DNA from: Mycteria americana
Taxonomy: Eukaryota > Chordata > Aves > Ciconiiformes > Ciconiidae
Direction: 5' to 3'
Assembly (NCBI RefSeq): GCF_035582795.1
Contig: NC_134367.1
Span: 498,501 to 562,500 of the forward strand
DNA: 64,000 nucleotides
Shown here: piece by piece, positions 31,261 through 63,650 of the stretch
Position numbering within the stretch: position 1 is the stretch's first letter
Layout: each line of letters starts with the position of its first letter
Notes under the pieces: model-generated
What the model was told of the DNA's origin: nothing
Databases searched by the model: none
Seen by the model: only the letters and a program-made list of their open reading frames with translations
Position numbers and translations under genes: made by a program

Positions 31261-32817
31261 CGGGGTCCGGCCCCGGGACCGAGCCGGAGCCCACAGCCGC
31301 GGCTCAGCGCCCGGGGCCGGGGGGCCGCGTCCCGCCTCGCCTCCTTTACCACCCGGCAAAGCTGGGCCCCGCGGTGCCCCCCCACCGCGGCCGCCCCACG
31401 CCGGCTCAGCTCCCCGCGCCGCCCACACCGACAGAGGGGCTTCCGAACCCCCGGTAGCACCAGGCGCGGTGGGGAGGTGGTGGGGGGCCCCGGGGGCCAC
31501 CCCCGCCACCGTCGGTCCCAGCACCTCTCAGCACCCCGGGGCCGCCGGCGCGGCTCGGTGCCAATTAGCCAGCACCCCGCACCGAGCGGCCGGCGGCCCC
31601 TGCCCGCACGCGGACACCCGGCACCTTTCACAGTTAGAGAAGAGACAGCGACGGGCCGGAGACCCTCCGTGAGCCTCCCCCGCGCCGTAGCACCAGTCCC
31701 TGACCCCACCGGAGCCCCTCTGCTCCGGCACCGGGCACAGGATCCGGCCACCCCAGCAGGCACTGGGGATGTGGGGCAACGTCCCCCGCACCGAGCCGGA
31801 TCCACCAGCGGCACCCACAGCTGCCAGACAAGTAGCACCATCCACAGCAATGCCAGCACCTGCCCGCGTCCTGCCTGCACCCTGCCTGCACGCACCACGG
31901 CTCCCCTCTGCGCCGCCAACGCCGTCGCGGCTCCCGGCCCCCTGCGGCCAGGGCTGCCTGCCCTCGACACCAACACCGCTGCTCCTGTGGCATCCCCGCG
32001 CCCACCGCGCGCCTCACAGGCACCCGTCACCCCAGAAAGGGAGTCCGGGGCCGCCCCCGGCACGGGGCACCGAGAGGACGCAGCTGCTCCAACACCGCGC
32101 TCGGACAGAGGAGCGATGCCCCGAGCCACCCGGTGCACAAGGTGACGCCGCGGGCAGCACCCGGGTCCCATCCCAGCTCACCGGGGCATCGCCCTCCTGC
32201 CGACCAGCCCGGCCCCGCGGATGTAGCACCAGGGTCCGGGGACCCGCAGCCGTCCCCGTCCCGCGCCGGAAGCGCCCCAGCCACGCTTCGGCACCGCTCC
32301 GTCCCGTCCTTGCTCCCTGCCTGCCTACCGCCCTGCCCGCATCCCTGCCGGCACGGCACCGCCACAGCTTTCGGCAAGAGCCCGATTCACAGCACCCGTG
32401 CCCCGCGCCGCCCCGGCAGGCAGCACCTGCAGGCAGGAGCAGGCAGGAGCAGCCCGCCGCTGCCGCCGGGTCGGAGGGGGGACAACCAGCACCGGCCTGG
32501 CCGGGGACGCCACGTACGCAGAAGAGCACCAGTACGTTTGTGCGCGTCGCGGGCAGGGCGGGCGGCGCGGGCAGGGCCGGGCAGGGCAGGGCGGCCACCG
32601 CCGCCGCCGAGGGAGGCGATTCCTTTTAGGACAGAAAAAGGTTATTGCATGACTCGGGATGGAGACGCTTCCTGCCCGGCCGCCGCCCCGGCCCCCTCCC
32701 GCGCCGCTCGCTCGGAAAGGCCCGGCACGTAAGGCAACATGGAAGCTGATGTCTCGACTCACCCCGCTGTTTAAAAGCACCATTATGAAGTCAGGTTGTA
32801 CAGTAGTAACAGTACCT

Positions 32818-32870
32818 TTTATATATATATATATCTATATCTCATATCTATCATATATATATAAACTGTA
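32818..32870. repeat. AT dinucleotide-rich tract in DNMT3A 3' UTR
   Basis: TATATATATATATCTATATC- and ATCATATATATATA-type sequence, in the proximal AT-rich half of the UTR. Confidence 0.85.
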
Positions 32871-33620
32871 AACAAGAGGTAACAGCGGCTTCTAGGATTT
32901 GCTTTCTTCAAGGTTTCCCGTGTGGTAGGCACCCAAAATACTGTAGAAAAGGTGTGTGTTGTGGTGTGTGTGTTCTCGGCTTCCCTGCCAGTTGGGTTGG
33001 CTCCATATCACCAGTGAACGGTGCTGGTGGAAAAGAGTGAGGCTCAGTCGCTGGGCGTTGCGGAGCCGGCCGAGCGCCTCCCTGCCGCTTCGCGCTCCCC
33101 CCAAGCTCGCCGGGCCGGCGGCCGGGCCACGAGCTCGGCACGCGCTCGGCGCAGACGGAGCGGGTCTCCTTCGCCTCCGCCTCTCCCGGCTGGGGTTTCC
33201 CGCTGCCGTTTCCCCTCCTCCGAGAGCAGAGCTGGTGACGGCGTCTCGTCTCGCCCGCTGCTCCGAGAAGCAGAAACCAAACCAACAGAAAAACCCAGCC
33301 AGAAAAGAGCGGAAAATTAAAAGGTTACCCAAAAAAAAATTGTTTTGGTTTTTTGTTTGTTTTTTTCTTTTTTCGTTTCGTTTTTGTTTTTTTGTCGTTT
33401 TCGTTGGTTTTTTTTGTGGTTTTTTTTTTTTTAAATAGGCTAAAAGCTGAACATTGGAAATTCAGGAGAGGACACCGAACCCTTTCGCTCGGGGAGACGT
33501 GTGCCGGGTTCCCGTCGGGCTGCGAAATCCCGTCTCTCTTCTGGGTGCTGACTCTTCTCTCATTCCGTGTTTTCACTTCTCTTGGCGTGGATGGTTTTGT
33601 TTCTGACTTGCTCTGTGTCA

Positions 33621-54791
<21,171 letters not shown>

Positions 54792-55540
54792 CTGCCAAGA
54801 ACGAGAGGGAAAGGAGCTGCGATGGGTGCTGGCGGGGGGGGCACGTCCCTGCTCGCGCCCCCAGCCCGCACCCCACCGGCCACCACCACCGGGCCCCACG
54901 GCGGGAGCCCTCGCACCACCGTGGTGCGACCAGCCCCATCCAGTCCCTGTCCCCTGCCCTGACCCCACCTCCCCGCTGCAGACGGCACAGCACGAAGGGT
55001 GTCTCCGGGACCACAGCCATCCCGCCAGACACAGCTCCACGGCGCGGTGATAATCTGGGGACGAATACGCATCACGCCGAAAAGACCGAGTTCCACCTCC
55101 TGCATCTCAGGCAGGCCAGGCTGCCGCTGCCCGCGGGGGCTGGCAGGGTGCCCCGGGGGGGGGACGGGGCTACACGTGGCCACGGCACCTTCAGGACATG
55201 GACAAGCTGTCACGACGTCATGAGGACGATCACACAACGCCATGGCACCCGCCAGACCAGGATATATGGACGTGACATCATCGAGAACACGACATCCTGC
55301 TGTGACACCACCAGGACGAGGACATGCTGCCACGGGACTCTCGGGACCAGGACACACTGCCACGGGATGTCAGGCCCAGGACATGCTGCCACGGCACCCT
55401 CAGAACCGTGACACACTGCCATGGCACCTTCAGGACCAGCACATGCTGCCATGACATCCTCAGGAGCAGGACACATTGCCATGACCTCCTCAGGAGCAGG
55501 ACACAGTGGTACAACACCCTCAGGACCAGGACACACAGCC

Positions 55541-56360
55541 ATGGCACCCTCAGGACGAGGACACGTGGCCGTGGCACCCTCAGGACCAGGACACACAGCC
55601 ATGGCACCCTCAGGACGAGGACACGTGGCCGTGGCACCCTCAGGACCAGGACACACAGCCATGGCACCCTCAGGACGAGGACACGTGGCCGTGGCACCCT
55701 CAGGACCAGGACACACAGCCATGGCACCCTCAGGACGAGGACACGTGGCCGTGGCACCCTCAGGACCAGGACACACAGCCATGGCACCCTCAGGACGAGG
55801 ACACGTGGCCGTGGCACCCTCAGGACCAGGACACACAGCCATGGCACCCTCAGGACGAGGACACGTGGCCGTGGCACCCTCAGGACCAGGACACACAGCC
55901 ATGGCACCCTCAGGACGAGGACACGTGGCCGTGGCACCCTCAGGACCAGGACACACAGCCATGGCACCCTCAGGACGAGGACACGTGGCCGTGGCACCCT
56001 CAGGACCAGGACACACAGCCATGGCACCCTCAGGACGAGGACACGTGGCCGTGGCACCCTCAGGACCAGGACACACAGCCATGGCACCCTCAGGACGAGG
56101 ACACGTGGCCGTGGCACCCTCAGGACCAGGACACACAGCCATGGCACCCTCAGGACGAGGACACGTGGCCGTGGCACCCTCAGGACCAGGACACACAGCC
56201 ATGGCACCCTCAGGACGAGGACACGTGGCCGTGGCACCCTCAGGACCAGGACACACAGCCATGGCACCCTCAGGACCAGGACACGTGGCCGTGGCACCCT
56301 CAGGACCAGGACACACAGCCATGGCACCCTCAGGACGAGGACACGTGGCCGTGGCACCCT
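55541..56360. repeat. 60-bp higher-order repeat, nearly identical copies
   Basis: About 13.5 copies of a 60-bp dimer of the 30-bp unit (one half with CACGTGGCCGTGG, the other with CACACAGCCATGG). Eleven or more consecutive copies are identical as written, with only single-base variants near the right end. Confidence 0.97.
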
Positions 56361-56869
56361 CAGCACTAAGAAGCACTGCCACGGTACTCTCAGGAGCAGG
56401 AAATGCTGCAGTGACACTCTCAGGACCAGGACGCATGGCCATGACATAGTCAGGACCAGAACGCAACGCCACGGTACTCTCAGGATGAAGACACAGGGAC
56501 ATGACATCATCAGTACCAGGACACACTGCCACGACACCCTTAGGACCAGGACACACAGCCATGACACCCTCAGGACTAGGACATGGTGCCATGAAATCCT
56601 TAGGATCAGGAAAAACCGCCATGGCACCCTCAGGGCCCGGACACAACAGCATGGCACCCTCATGATGGGGACACACAGCCACGGCACCTTCAGGACACAC
56701 TGCCATGACACATGCAAAACCAGGACATGGAGCCTGGTCCTCAGGACCAGGACACGCGGCCACAGCACCCTCAGGACTGAGGTACGCAACCGTGACGCCC
56801 TCAGGACCGGGACACCACGCTGCGTCACACAGCCTGGCAGCTGACCCCCACTACCCAACGACATATTCC

Positions 56870-57215
56870 CTTCAGCTCTTAAAGGGGGGCTATGGGAAAG
56901 ACGGGGACAGACTTTTTAGCAGGGCCTGAAGCAATAGGACAAGGGGTGATGGTTTTAACCTAAGAGAGGGGAGATCCAGACTAGAGATAAGGAAGAAATG
57001 TTTTACGCTGCGGGTGGTGAGACACTGGCCCAGGTTGCCCCGAGAGGTGGTCGATGCCCCGTCCCTGGAAACATTCCAGGTCAGGTTGGCCGGGGCTCTG
57101 AGCAACCTGCTCTGGTTGAAGATGTCCCTGCTCGTGGCAGGGGGCTGGACTGGATGGCCTTTAACGGTCCCTTCCCACCCAAACCGTTCTGCGAGTCTAC
57201 GATATTGCATGCCAT
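56870..57215 (+). mobile_element. CR1 LINE 3' fragment (sense)
   Basis: Plus-strand translation contains KDGDRLFSRA, RKKCFTLRVVRHWPRLP and REVVDAPSLETFQVRL, and the 3' tail CCTTTAACGGTCCCTTCCCA. 5'-truncated, as usual for CR1. It sits inside the 30-bp minisatellite and is close in sequence to the copy at 27240-27560. Confidence 0.9.
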
Positions 57216-57234
57216 GTAACGCCACGATCAGCAA

Positions 57235-57300
57235 TCGAGCGGATTTGGTTTGGGAGCGGAGGGGGATTTGGGAGCGGATTTGGGAGCGGAGGGGGTTTGG
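57235..57300. repeat. GGATTTGGGAGCGGAGGG short tandem repeat
   Basis: Three to four imperfect copies between the CR1 and LTR fragments. Confidence 0.75.
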
Positions 57301-57309
57301 GCGAGTTAG

Positions 57310-57552
57310 ACATCTTTTGCTCAGGAACTGGCTGGTCTGCCCATGGGTGGTGAGTGATGGCCTTTGCATCACCTGGTTTCTTTTGTTCTCTTTCCCTCTT
57401 CTGCCACTTCTTCTCTTATTTAACAACCCTCATCCCAACCCACACGTTTTCTTGGCTTCCTTTCTGCTTCCCCTGTCCCACTGGGGGTGGGTGGGGGAGC
57501 GAGCGAGCGGCTGTGTGGTGCTTAGCTGCTCTGCCGGGGTTAACCCACAACA
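57310..57552 (+). mobile_element. 3' part of an avian endogenous retroviral LTR
   Basis: Contains the features of many avian ERV LTR ends: GGTGGTGAGTGATGG with GCATCACC, a T/C-rich region, CATCCCAACCCACACGTTTTC, the CCCACTGGGGGTGGGTGGGGGAG block and the terminal CTGTGTGGTGCTTAGCTGC with GGGGTTAACCCACAACA. Only the 3' part is present and no internal viral coding sequence is attached. Family identity was judged from memory of avian LTRs. Confidence 0.7.
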
Positions 57553-58257
57553 TGGGTCACCGTCACACATGGCCATGACACCCTCAGGACCAGGACACAT
57601 GGCCATGACACCCTCAGGACCAGGACACGCAGCCATGACACCCTCAGGACCAGGACACATGGACATGACACGCTCAGGACCAGGACACGCAGCCACGACA
57701 CCATCAGGACCAGGACACATGGACATGACTGACACCCTCAGGACCAGGACACATGGAGGTGACACCATGAGGACCAGGACACAGAGCCATGGCACACTCA
57801 GGACCAGGACACACTGCATGGCAGCTTCAAGTCCAGGACAAGTAGCCAAGACAACCTCAGGACAAAGACACATTGCAATGACACCCTCAGGAACAGGACA
57901 CAATGCCATGGTATCCTCAGAACAACACCACATCGACATGGAGCTAAACACAGGGATGTGACACCCTCAGGACCAGGACACAATGCCATCCCACCCTCAG
58001 TACCAGGACACAACATCGTGACACACTCAGGAGCAGGACACACCACCGTAACACCTTCAGGACCAAGGCACGCTTCCATGGCAGCCTCAGGAGCAGGACA
58101 CACGGACATGGCACCCTCAGGACCAGGACCATCTGCCAAGGCACCCTCAGGAACCAGGACACTGAGCCACGGCATCCTCAGGACCTGGACACACCACCAT
58201 GGAATCCTTAGGATCAAGACAAACTGCCATGGCACCTGCAGGACCTGGACGCATTTT

Positions 58258-58622
58258 CATCATAGAATCACGGAATGGTTTGGGTTGGAAGGGACCTTCA
58301 AAGACCATCTAGCCCAACCCCGCTGCCATGGCCAGGGCCACCTTTCACTAGACCAGGTGGTTCAAAGCTCCATCCAACCTGGCCTTGAACACTTCCAGGG
58401 ACGGGCATCCACAACTGCTCTGGGCAACCTGGGCCACTGTCTCACCACCCTCATCGTAAAACATTTCTTCCTCATGTCCAGTCTAACCCTACCCTCTTTC
58501 AGCTTAAAACCGTTGCCCCTTGTCCTGTCACTACAGGCCCTGGTCAAAAGCCTTTCTCCATCTCTCTTATGAGCCCCCTTTATATGTCGAAAGGCCGCAG
58601 TAAGGTCTCCCCAGAAACGGGG
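58258..58622 (-). mobile_element. CR1 LINE 3' fragment (antisense)
   Basis: Starts with the CR1 3' end in antisense (CATAGAATCACGGAATGGTTT) and reads inward through ORF2 C-terminal sequence (SDRTRGNGFKLKEGRVRLDM). Inserted in the 30-bp minisatellite, which resumes at once on both sides. Confidence 0.92.
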
Positions 58623-60329
58623 GACACAATGCCACGGCACCCTCAGGACGAGGACACAAGGATGTGACACTACGAGGACCCGGATACACTGCCATGACAC
58701 CCTCAGGACCAGGACATGGTGCCATGGCATCCTCAGGACCAGCAGACATGGGCATGACACCCTCAGCACAAGGACACAATGGCACAGCACCCTCATGACA
58801 AGGACACACAGCCATGGCACCCTCAGCACAAGGACACAATGGCATAGCACCCACAAAAAAAAGGACATGGAGCCACAGCCTCATCAGGACCAGGACACAC
58901 AGCCACAGCACCCTCAGGACCAAGATACACAACCATGACACCCCCAGGAGCAGGACACAACACCATGAAACCCTCAGGAGCCGGACAGGCTGTCATGACA
59001 CCCTCAGGACAAGGACACACTGCCACAACATCCTTAGGATAAGGAAAAGCAAAGCCATGGTGCCCTCAGAAGCAGGACACGTTGCCGTAGCACCCTCATA
59101 ACCAAGACACAACGCCATGACAGCCTCAGGACTAGGACATGGTGCCATGAGACACTCAGGAGCAGGACACAATGCCATGACAACCTCAGGACAACGACAC
59201 ATGGCATGACACCTTGAAGAGCAGTATATACTGCTACGGCACCTTCTGGAGAAGGACACAATGCCATGACACCTTCATGGCCAGGACAAATGGCCATGAA
59301 ACCCTCAGGACACTGGACACACAGATGTGACACCAGGAGGGCCAGGAAATACTGCCATGGCACCTTCAGAACCAGGGCACAATGCTGTGACATCCTCAGG
59401 ACCAGGACATATGGACGTGACACCCTCAGGACCAGAAAGGACTGCCATGGCACCCTCAGGACCATGACACTCCACCATGGCAATCTCAGGACAAGGACAC
59501 AGTGCCATGACGCCCTCGGGACAAGGACACGCTACCATGGCACCCTCAGGATCAAGACAAAAAGAGGTGATGCCATGAAGACCAGGACACAGAGGCATGG
59601 CCCTCTCATGACCAGGACACATGGCCATGGCACCCTCAGGTCCAGGACACACTGCCATGACACTTGTCAGCTGCAATAACACCCTCAGGACCATGACACA
59701 AAGACATGGCATCCTCAGGACCTGGACACCGGGACATGACACCCACAGCACCAGGACAGAAGTATGTGACACCACGAGGACCTGGATACACTGTCATGGC
59801 ACCTTCGGGACCAGGACATGCTGCCATGACACCCTAAGGAACAGGACACACTGCCATGACACACTCCGGACCAGAACACACCACCGTGACATCCTCAGGA
59901 AAAGGACACGCATCCATGGCGTCCTCAGGATCAAGATCCAAGGATGAGGACCTGGACACAATGCCGGGGCACCTTCAGGACCAGGACAAACTGCCATGAC
60001 ACCCTGAGGACCAAGACGAAACGGAGATGACACCATGAGGACCAGGGCATGGAGCCATGGCACTCTCAGGACTAGAACACAAGGCCACGGTGTCCTCAGG
60101 ACCAGGACACAATGCATGGCAGCTTCAGGTCCAGGATAAGTGGTCAAGACACCCTCAGGACCAAGACGCACCTCCACGGCACGCTCAGGACCAAGACGCA
60201 CTGCCATGACACCCTGAGGAGCAGGTCATTTTGCAGTGAACACCCTGAGGAGCAGGACACAACACCATGGCACCCTCAGGACCAAGACACAAGGGATGAC
60301 GCCATGAGGACCTGGATACACTGCCATGA

Positions 60330-60715
60330 CACCCTCAGGACCAGGACAAGTGTCCATGAAACCCTCAGAACCACCACACAAGGCCAGGACACCCACAGGA
60401 GCATGACACATGGCCATGACACCCTCAGGACCAGGACAAGTGTCCATGAAACCCTCAGAACCACCACACAAGGCCAGGACACCCACAGGAGCATGACACA
60501 TGGCCATGACACCCTCAGGACCAGGACAAGTGTCCATGAAACCCTCAGAACCACCACACAAGGCCAGGACACCCACAGGACCAGGACAAGCGTCCATGAA
60601 ACCCTCAGAACCATGACACAAGGCCAGGACACCCACAGGAGCATGACACATGGCCATGACACCCTCAGGACCAGGACAAGTGTCCATGAAACCCTCAGAA
60701 CCACGACACCCGCAG
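60330..60715. repeat. 90-bp higher-order repeat (three 30-bp units)
   Basis: Four copies of a 90-bp trimer containing AAGTGTCCATGAAACCCTCA, ACAAGGCCAGGACACCCACA and GCATGACACATGGCCATGAC. One copy lacks a 30-bp unit. Confidence 0.93.
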
Positions 60716-60939
60716 GAGCACGACACACGGCCATGCTACCCTCAGGACAAGGACAGACCGGGATGTCACCTGGCCATTCCTGTCCCCGTGTCGGTGAGGA
60801 CAGCCCCCGTGCCGAGGGCACGCTCGTGCTGGCTGTCCCGCCCGTTTCGCCCGTGCTGCAATGCCGCGGCACGGGGCCAGCGTTGGGTCCCCCTCGCTCC
60901 CGCCTGTCCCCGTCGGCGTCGGGGACGCGGGGCCACCCT

Positions 60940-61520
60940 CCCCAGGACGGCGGCGCGTGTGCGCGCTCGTGCGCGACAGGCGGAGCCAGCCACCGCGGCG
61001 CGCGCACGTGACGGGAAGGGACGAGGTGCGCGACGACCGCGCGTGCGCGCACGGCGGCAGGGACAGCCCGTGCGGGTGTTCCTGCGCGTGTGTGCACAAC
61101 GGGCAGAGCTGGGGACCGCGACGAGCGTGCGTGTGCGGGCGACAGGCAGAGCCGGGCCCTGTGACAACCCCGTGTGCGCACGCGTGTGCAAGCGTGACGC
61201 GCGGATGTGGCCCACAGCGCGTGCGAGTGTGAGAGTGAGAAAGAGTGTGACGGGCACAGCCGGGGCCCGTGACGTGCGTGCGCGTGTGTCAGACGGGCAA
61301 CGCCAACACCCGTGGGCGGGTGTGCGTGTGCGACAGGCCGTGCCAGCGCGTGCGACAGGCGGTGCCGGCGCCTGCAGGAAACGTGCAGCCGGCCCCGGCT
61401 CGCGAGTGCAGCGGCAGAGCGGCGAGCGTGCACGAGCGTGAGACACGGGGGAGGACCGTCTGCGCCGGCACTCGCCAGCACGCCAGGCCCGAGCGCGCGC
61501 CCGCGTGACAGACAGCGCCG
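60940..61520. repeat. CpG-rich alternating GTGCGCGTG tract
   Basis: Degenerate tract with recurring GCGACAGGC-GAGCC and GTGTGCGCACGCGTG motifs; Z-DNA potential. DNMT3A intron 1. Confidence 0.6.
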
Positions 61521-62414
61521 GCGTGAGCACGGCAGACGGCGGTGCCGAGCGCGCGAGCGAGGCCGCGGGGCCGGGGATGGCATCGCTGGTCCCCCGCCAT
61601 GCCGCCGGCCCCGGGGAAGCCGCGTGGCACGGCACAGGCCGGTGGCGGTGGGAGCGGGAGCGGAGTCAGAGCGAGAGGAGCGGCCCGGCTCGGCGGTTTC
61701 CGTGGCGAAGGAGAGTGAAAGTGCTGCTGCGTCACTGCGACAGCCAGCGCCGAACGCGCGGCGCAGCCGTGGCGGGGTGGGCTCTACCTCCGCCGCTCGC
61801 CCGGGCCCCGTCGGCCCCGCTGCCACGGTGCCAGGGAGCGCTCGGCCCCCTCCCAGGCGCGCTCCTGGGGGCTGCGGGCTCACCCCGTGCCACCCCCCCG
61901 CACCCGGGGCTCGGCCCTCGCTGGCACGGCACAGCGGAGCCGTTCAGGCGCCGGCACCGTCCCCTCTGGAGACCCCGGCCGCTGCCCACGGGCGTGGGGT
62001 GCCCATCCCGGCCTCACCGCAGCTCCCCCAGCGCCGGCGGCCAAACGCCCGCAGACGGAGACCCGCGGGCGCTGCCGGTGCCTGCCAGTGCCGCGGGGCC
62101 GGGAGCTGAGGAGGTGGCACCGGGCCCCGTTTCCTGTGCCCCACGCTGGCCTCCGCGAGCTTCTGCTCCCCGAGCCCCGTGCTTGCCCCTGCGAACTGGT
62201 GACGCCTCCGCGCGCTCGTGCACCCCCAGCCCCACGCCCGCCTCCACGCCCCCGGCCCCCCGCGGCCCGGGCAGAGGCTTCGGGGGAAGCCGGGAGCATC
62301 GGGGGCTTCGCGGGGTCCCAGGGACAGAGGAAGAGGACCCGGCATTGCTCCCAGCCCGGCCATGCCCAGCCCGGCGCGGCCAAGGCACGCTGGCACGCAC
62401 GGGGGGGGGCAGGC

Positions 62415-62532
62415 AAGCCCTGCCTGCTGCCCTGCCTGCACCCTGCCTGCCATTCTGCCTGCTGCCCTGCCTGCCGCCCTGCCTGCCGCCCTGCCTGCTG
62501 CCCTGCCTGCACCCTGCCTGCCGCCCTGCCTG
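62415..62532. repeat. CCTGCCTG tandem repeat
   Basis: About 15 units of CCTGCCTGC and CTGCC with small variations, in DNMT3A intron 1 close to the candidate promoter. Confidence 0.9.
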
Positions 62533-62899
62533 GGCCGGAGCAGGGCCCCCCACCTCCGTGGCAGCGACGCCAGGAAACGCGTCCGCGCTGCGGGGACAGG
62601 CAGCCCACCGGCACCTTCCTACGCTGCCGCCCCACCTCCACCCTGGCCCTCCCGGCTCCCCGTGGCGCAGGAAGGCCGGGGTGCCGGGGCGTGCGGCGCG
62701 GGGCTGGCGCGGCGCCGGGGCGGCACGGAGGGGAGCCAGCTGCAAGGACCGTCCTGCCTGTCCCCAGCGGACTATGTGTCCCAGGATGCACCGTACGGCG
62801 GCAGGGTGCCAGGGAGCAAACGCCGAGCTGCCAGCCAGGCTTGGCGCGAGCCGGGGTGCCCGTGGTGCTGCCGGAGCGCCCGCGGTGCTGCCCGCCCTC

Positions 62900-63650
62900 C
62901 CCTGCACCGGGGCCGCCGGGAAGGGGGCCGGGGAGGGGGCGCCAAGGCCGCGGCACGGGGCGGGAGCCGTGGGGGGGCGGCGGGTGGCAGGGGAGCCTTC
63001 GCCCTCCGGAGCTCCCCGGATTCGCGCCGCCGCCACCGCCGCCCGCTCCCCGCGGGGCGCAGGAGCCCCCTCCCCGGGCGAGCCCGGCGGGCGGCGGGGG
63101 GCGCGTGCCGCTTACCATGGTGCATCCCCTCCGGCCGGCGTGCGGACCCCCGTCCGGCAGCCGCCCGCCCGCCCGCGCCGCGCGCCTCCTCCCTGCGCCG
63201 GCGGCCGCGGCCCCGCGGCGGCAGCGGGCGCTTCCTGCTTGGCCCGGCCGCCCCGGCTCGCTGGCAGAAGTCACTTCCTCCGCTCGCTCGCTCGCTCGCT
63301 GGCCCCAGCCCTGCCGTGCGGGGGGCCGGGGCTGTCGTGCGGAGGGGCCGCGAGCGGAGCCGGGAGGGAGGGGACAAGCCGCCCCACAACCCGCGGCGGG
63401 GAAGGGGCTGACGAGGCAGGAGGAGGCGTCGGGGGCCGGGGGGACCCTCGCGGGGTGCCCGGCAGCGCTGGCGGGGAGCCACGGCCACGCCAGCCCGAGG
63501 CCCACGGGGACACGGGGACCCGCTGCCGAACGCCCTCCCGCTGTGCCGGGCTTGCACCGCGCAGCCCCCACCGCAGCGGTGGCTGTAACCGGGCCGGCCC
63601 CGCTCCCACCCAGCGACAGCGCGGCGGTGGCGTTTGGGCCGGGGACGTGC
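62900..63650 (-). promoter_or_regulatory. DNMT3A: CpG island at candidate DNMT3A 5' end
   Basis: CpG-dense sequence surrounding the donor at 63115/63114, with a (CGCT)5 tract at 63280-63300 and no TATA box. It continues to the right without other recognisable features up to 64000. Confidence 0.55.
63116..63300 (-). CDS. DNMT3A: candidate DNMT3A first exon ending in a start codon
   Basis: The minus strand reads GATGCACC-ATG|GTAAGCG: an ATG (63118-63116) in perfect Kozak context is the last codon before a good 5' splice site. The next exon in the window (54791) starts in phase 0 with GTG GAA AGC AGT, so splicing would give MVESSDTPKD. The CpG island and GCTCG repeat upstream suggest a promoter. 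The 5' limit is approximate. The alternative is that the canonical N-terminal exon lies outside and this is a different promoter or a 5' UTR exon. Confidence 0.45.

Larger units (their letters stand above)
55200..60770. repeat. 30-bp minisatellite, about 5.4 kb, interrupted by retroelements
   Basis: Units follow CACCCTCAGGACCAGGACAC plus ten variable bases. The block lies in the intron between the candidate first exon and the first large coding exon of DNMT3A. Because 30 is a multiple of three, long frames persist on both strands and should not be called genes. Divergence is high except in 55541-56360. Confidence 0.95.

Noticed and set aside
32818-32870. TATA promoter or origin in the AT-dinucleotide tract
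   Set aside because: Simple repeat within a 3' UTR; no other supporting motif.
55541-56360. CRISPR-like array
   Set aside because: The 60-bp units are identical throughout with no variable spacers, and the locus is in a vertebrate intron.
55210-56864. Overlapping 500-codon ORFs on both strands at 55.2-56.9 kb
   Set aside because: They are products of a 30/60-bp tandem repeat whose length is a multiple of three; open on both strands simultaneously.
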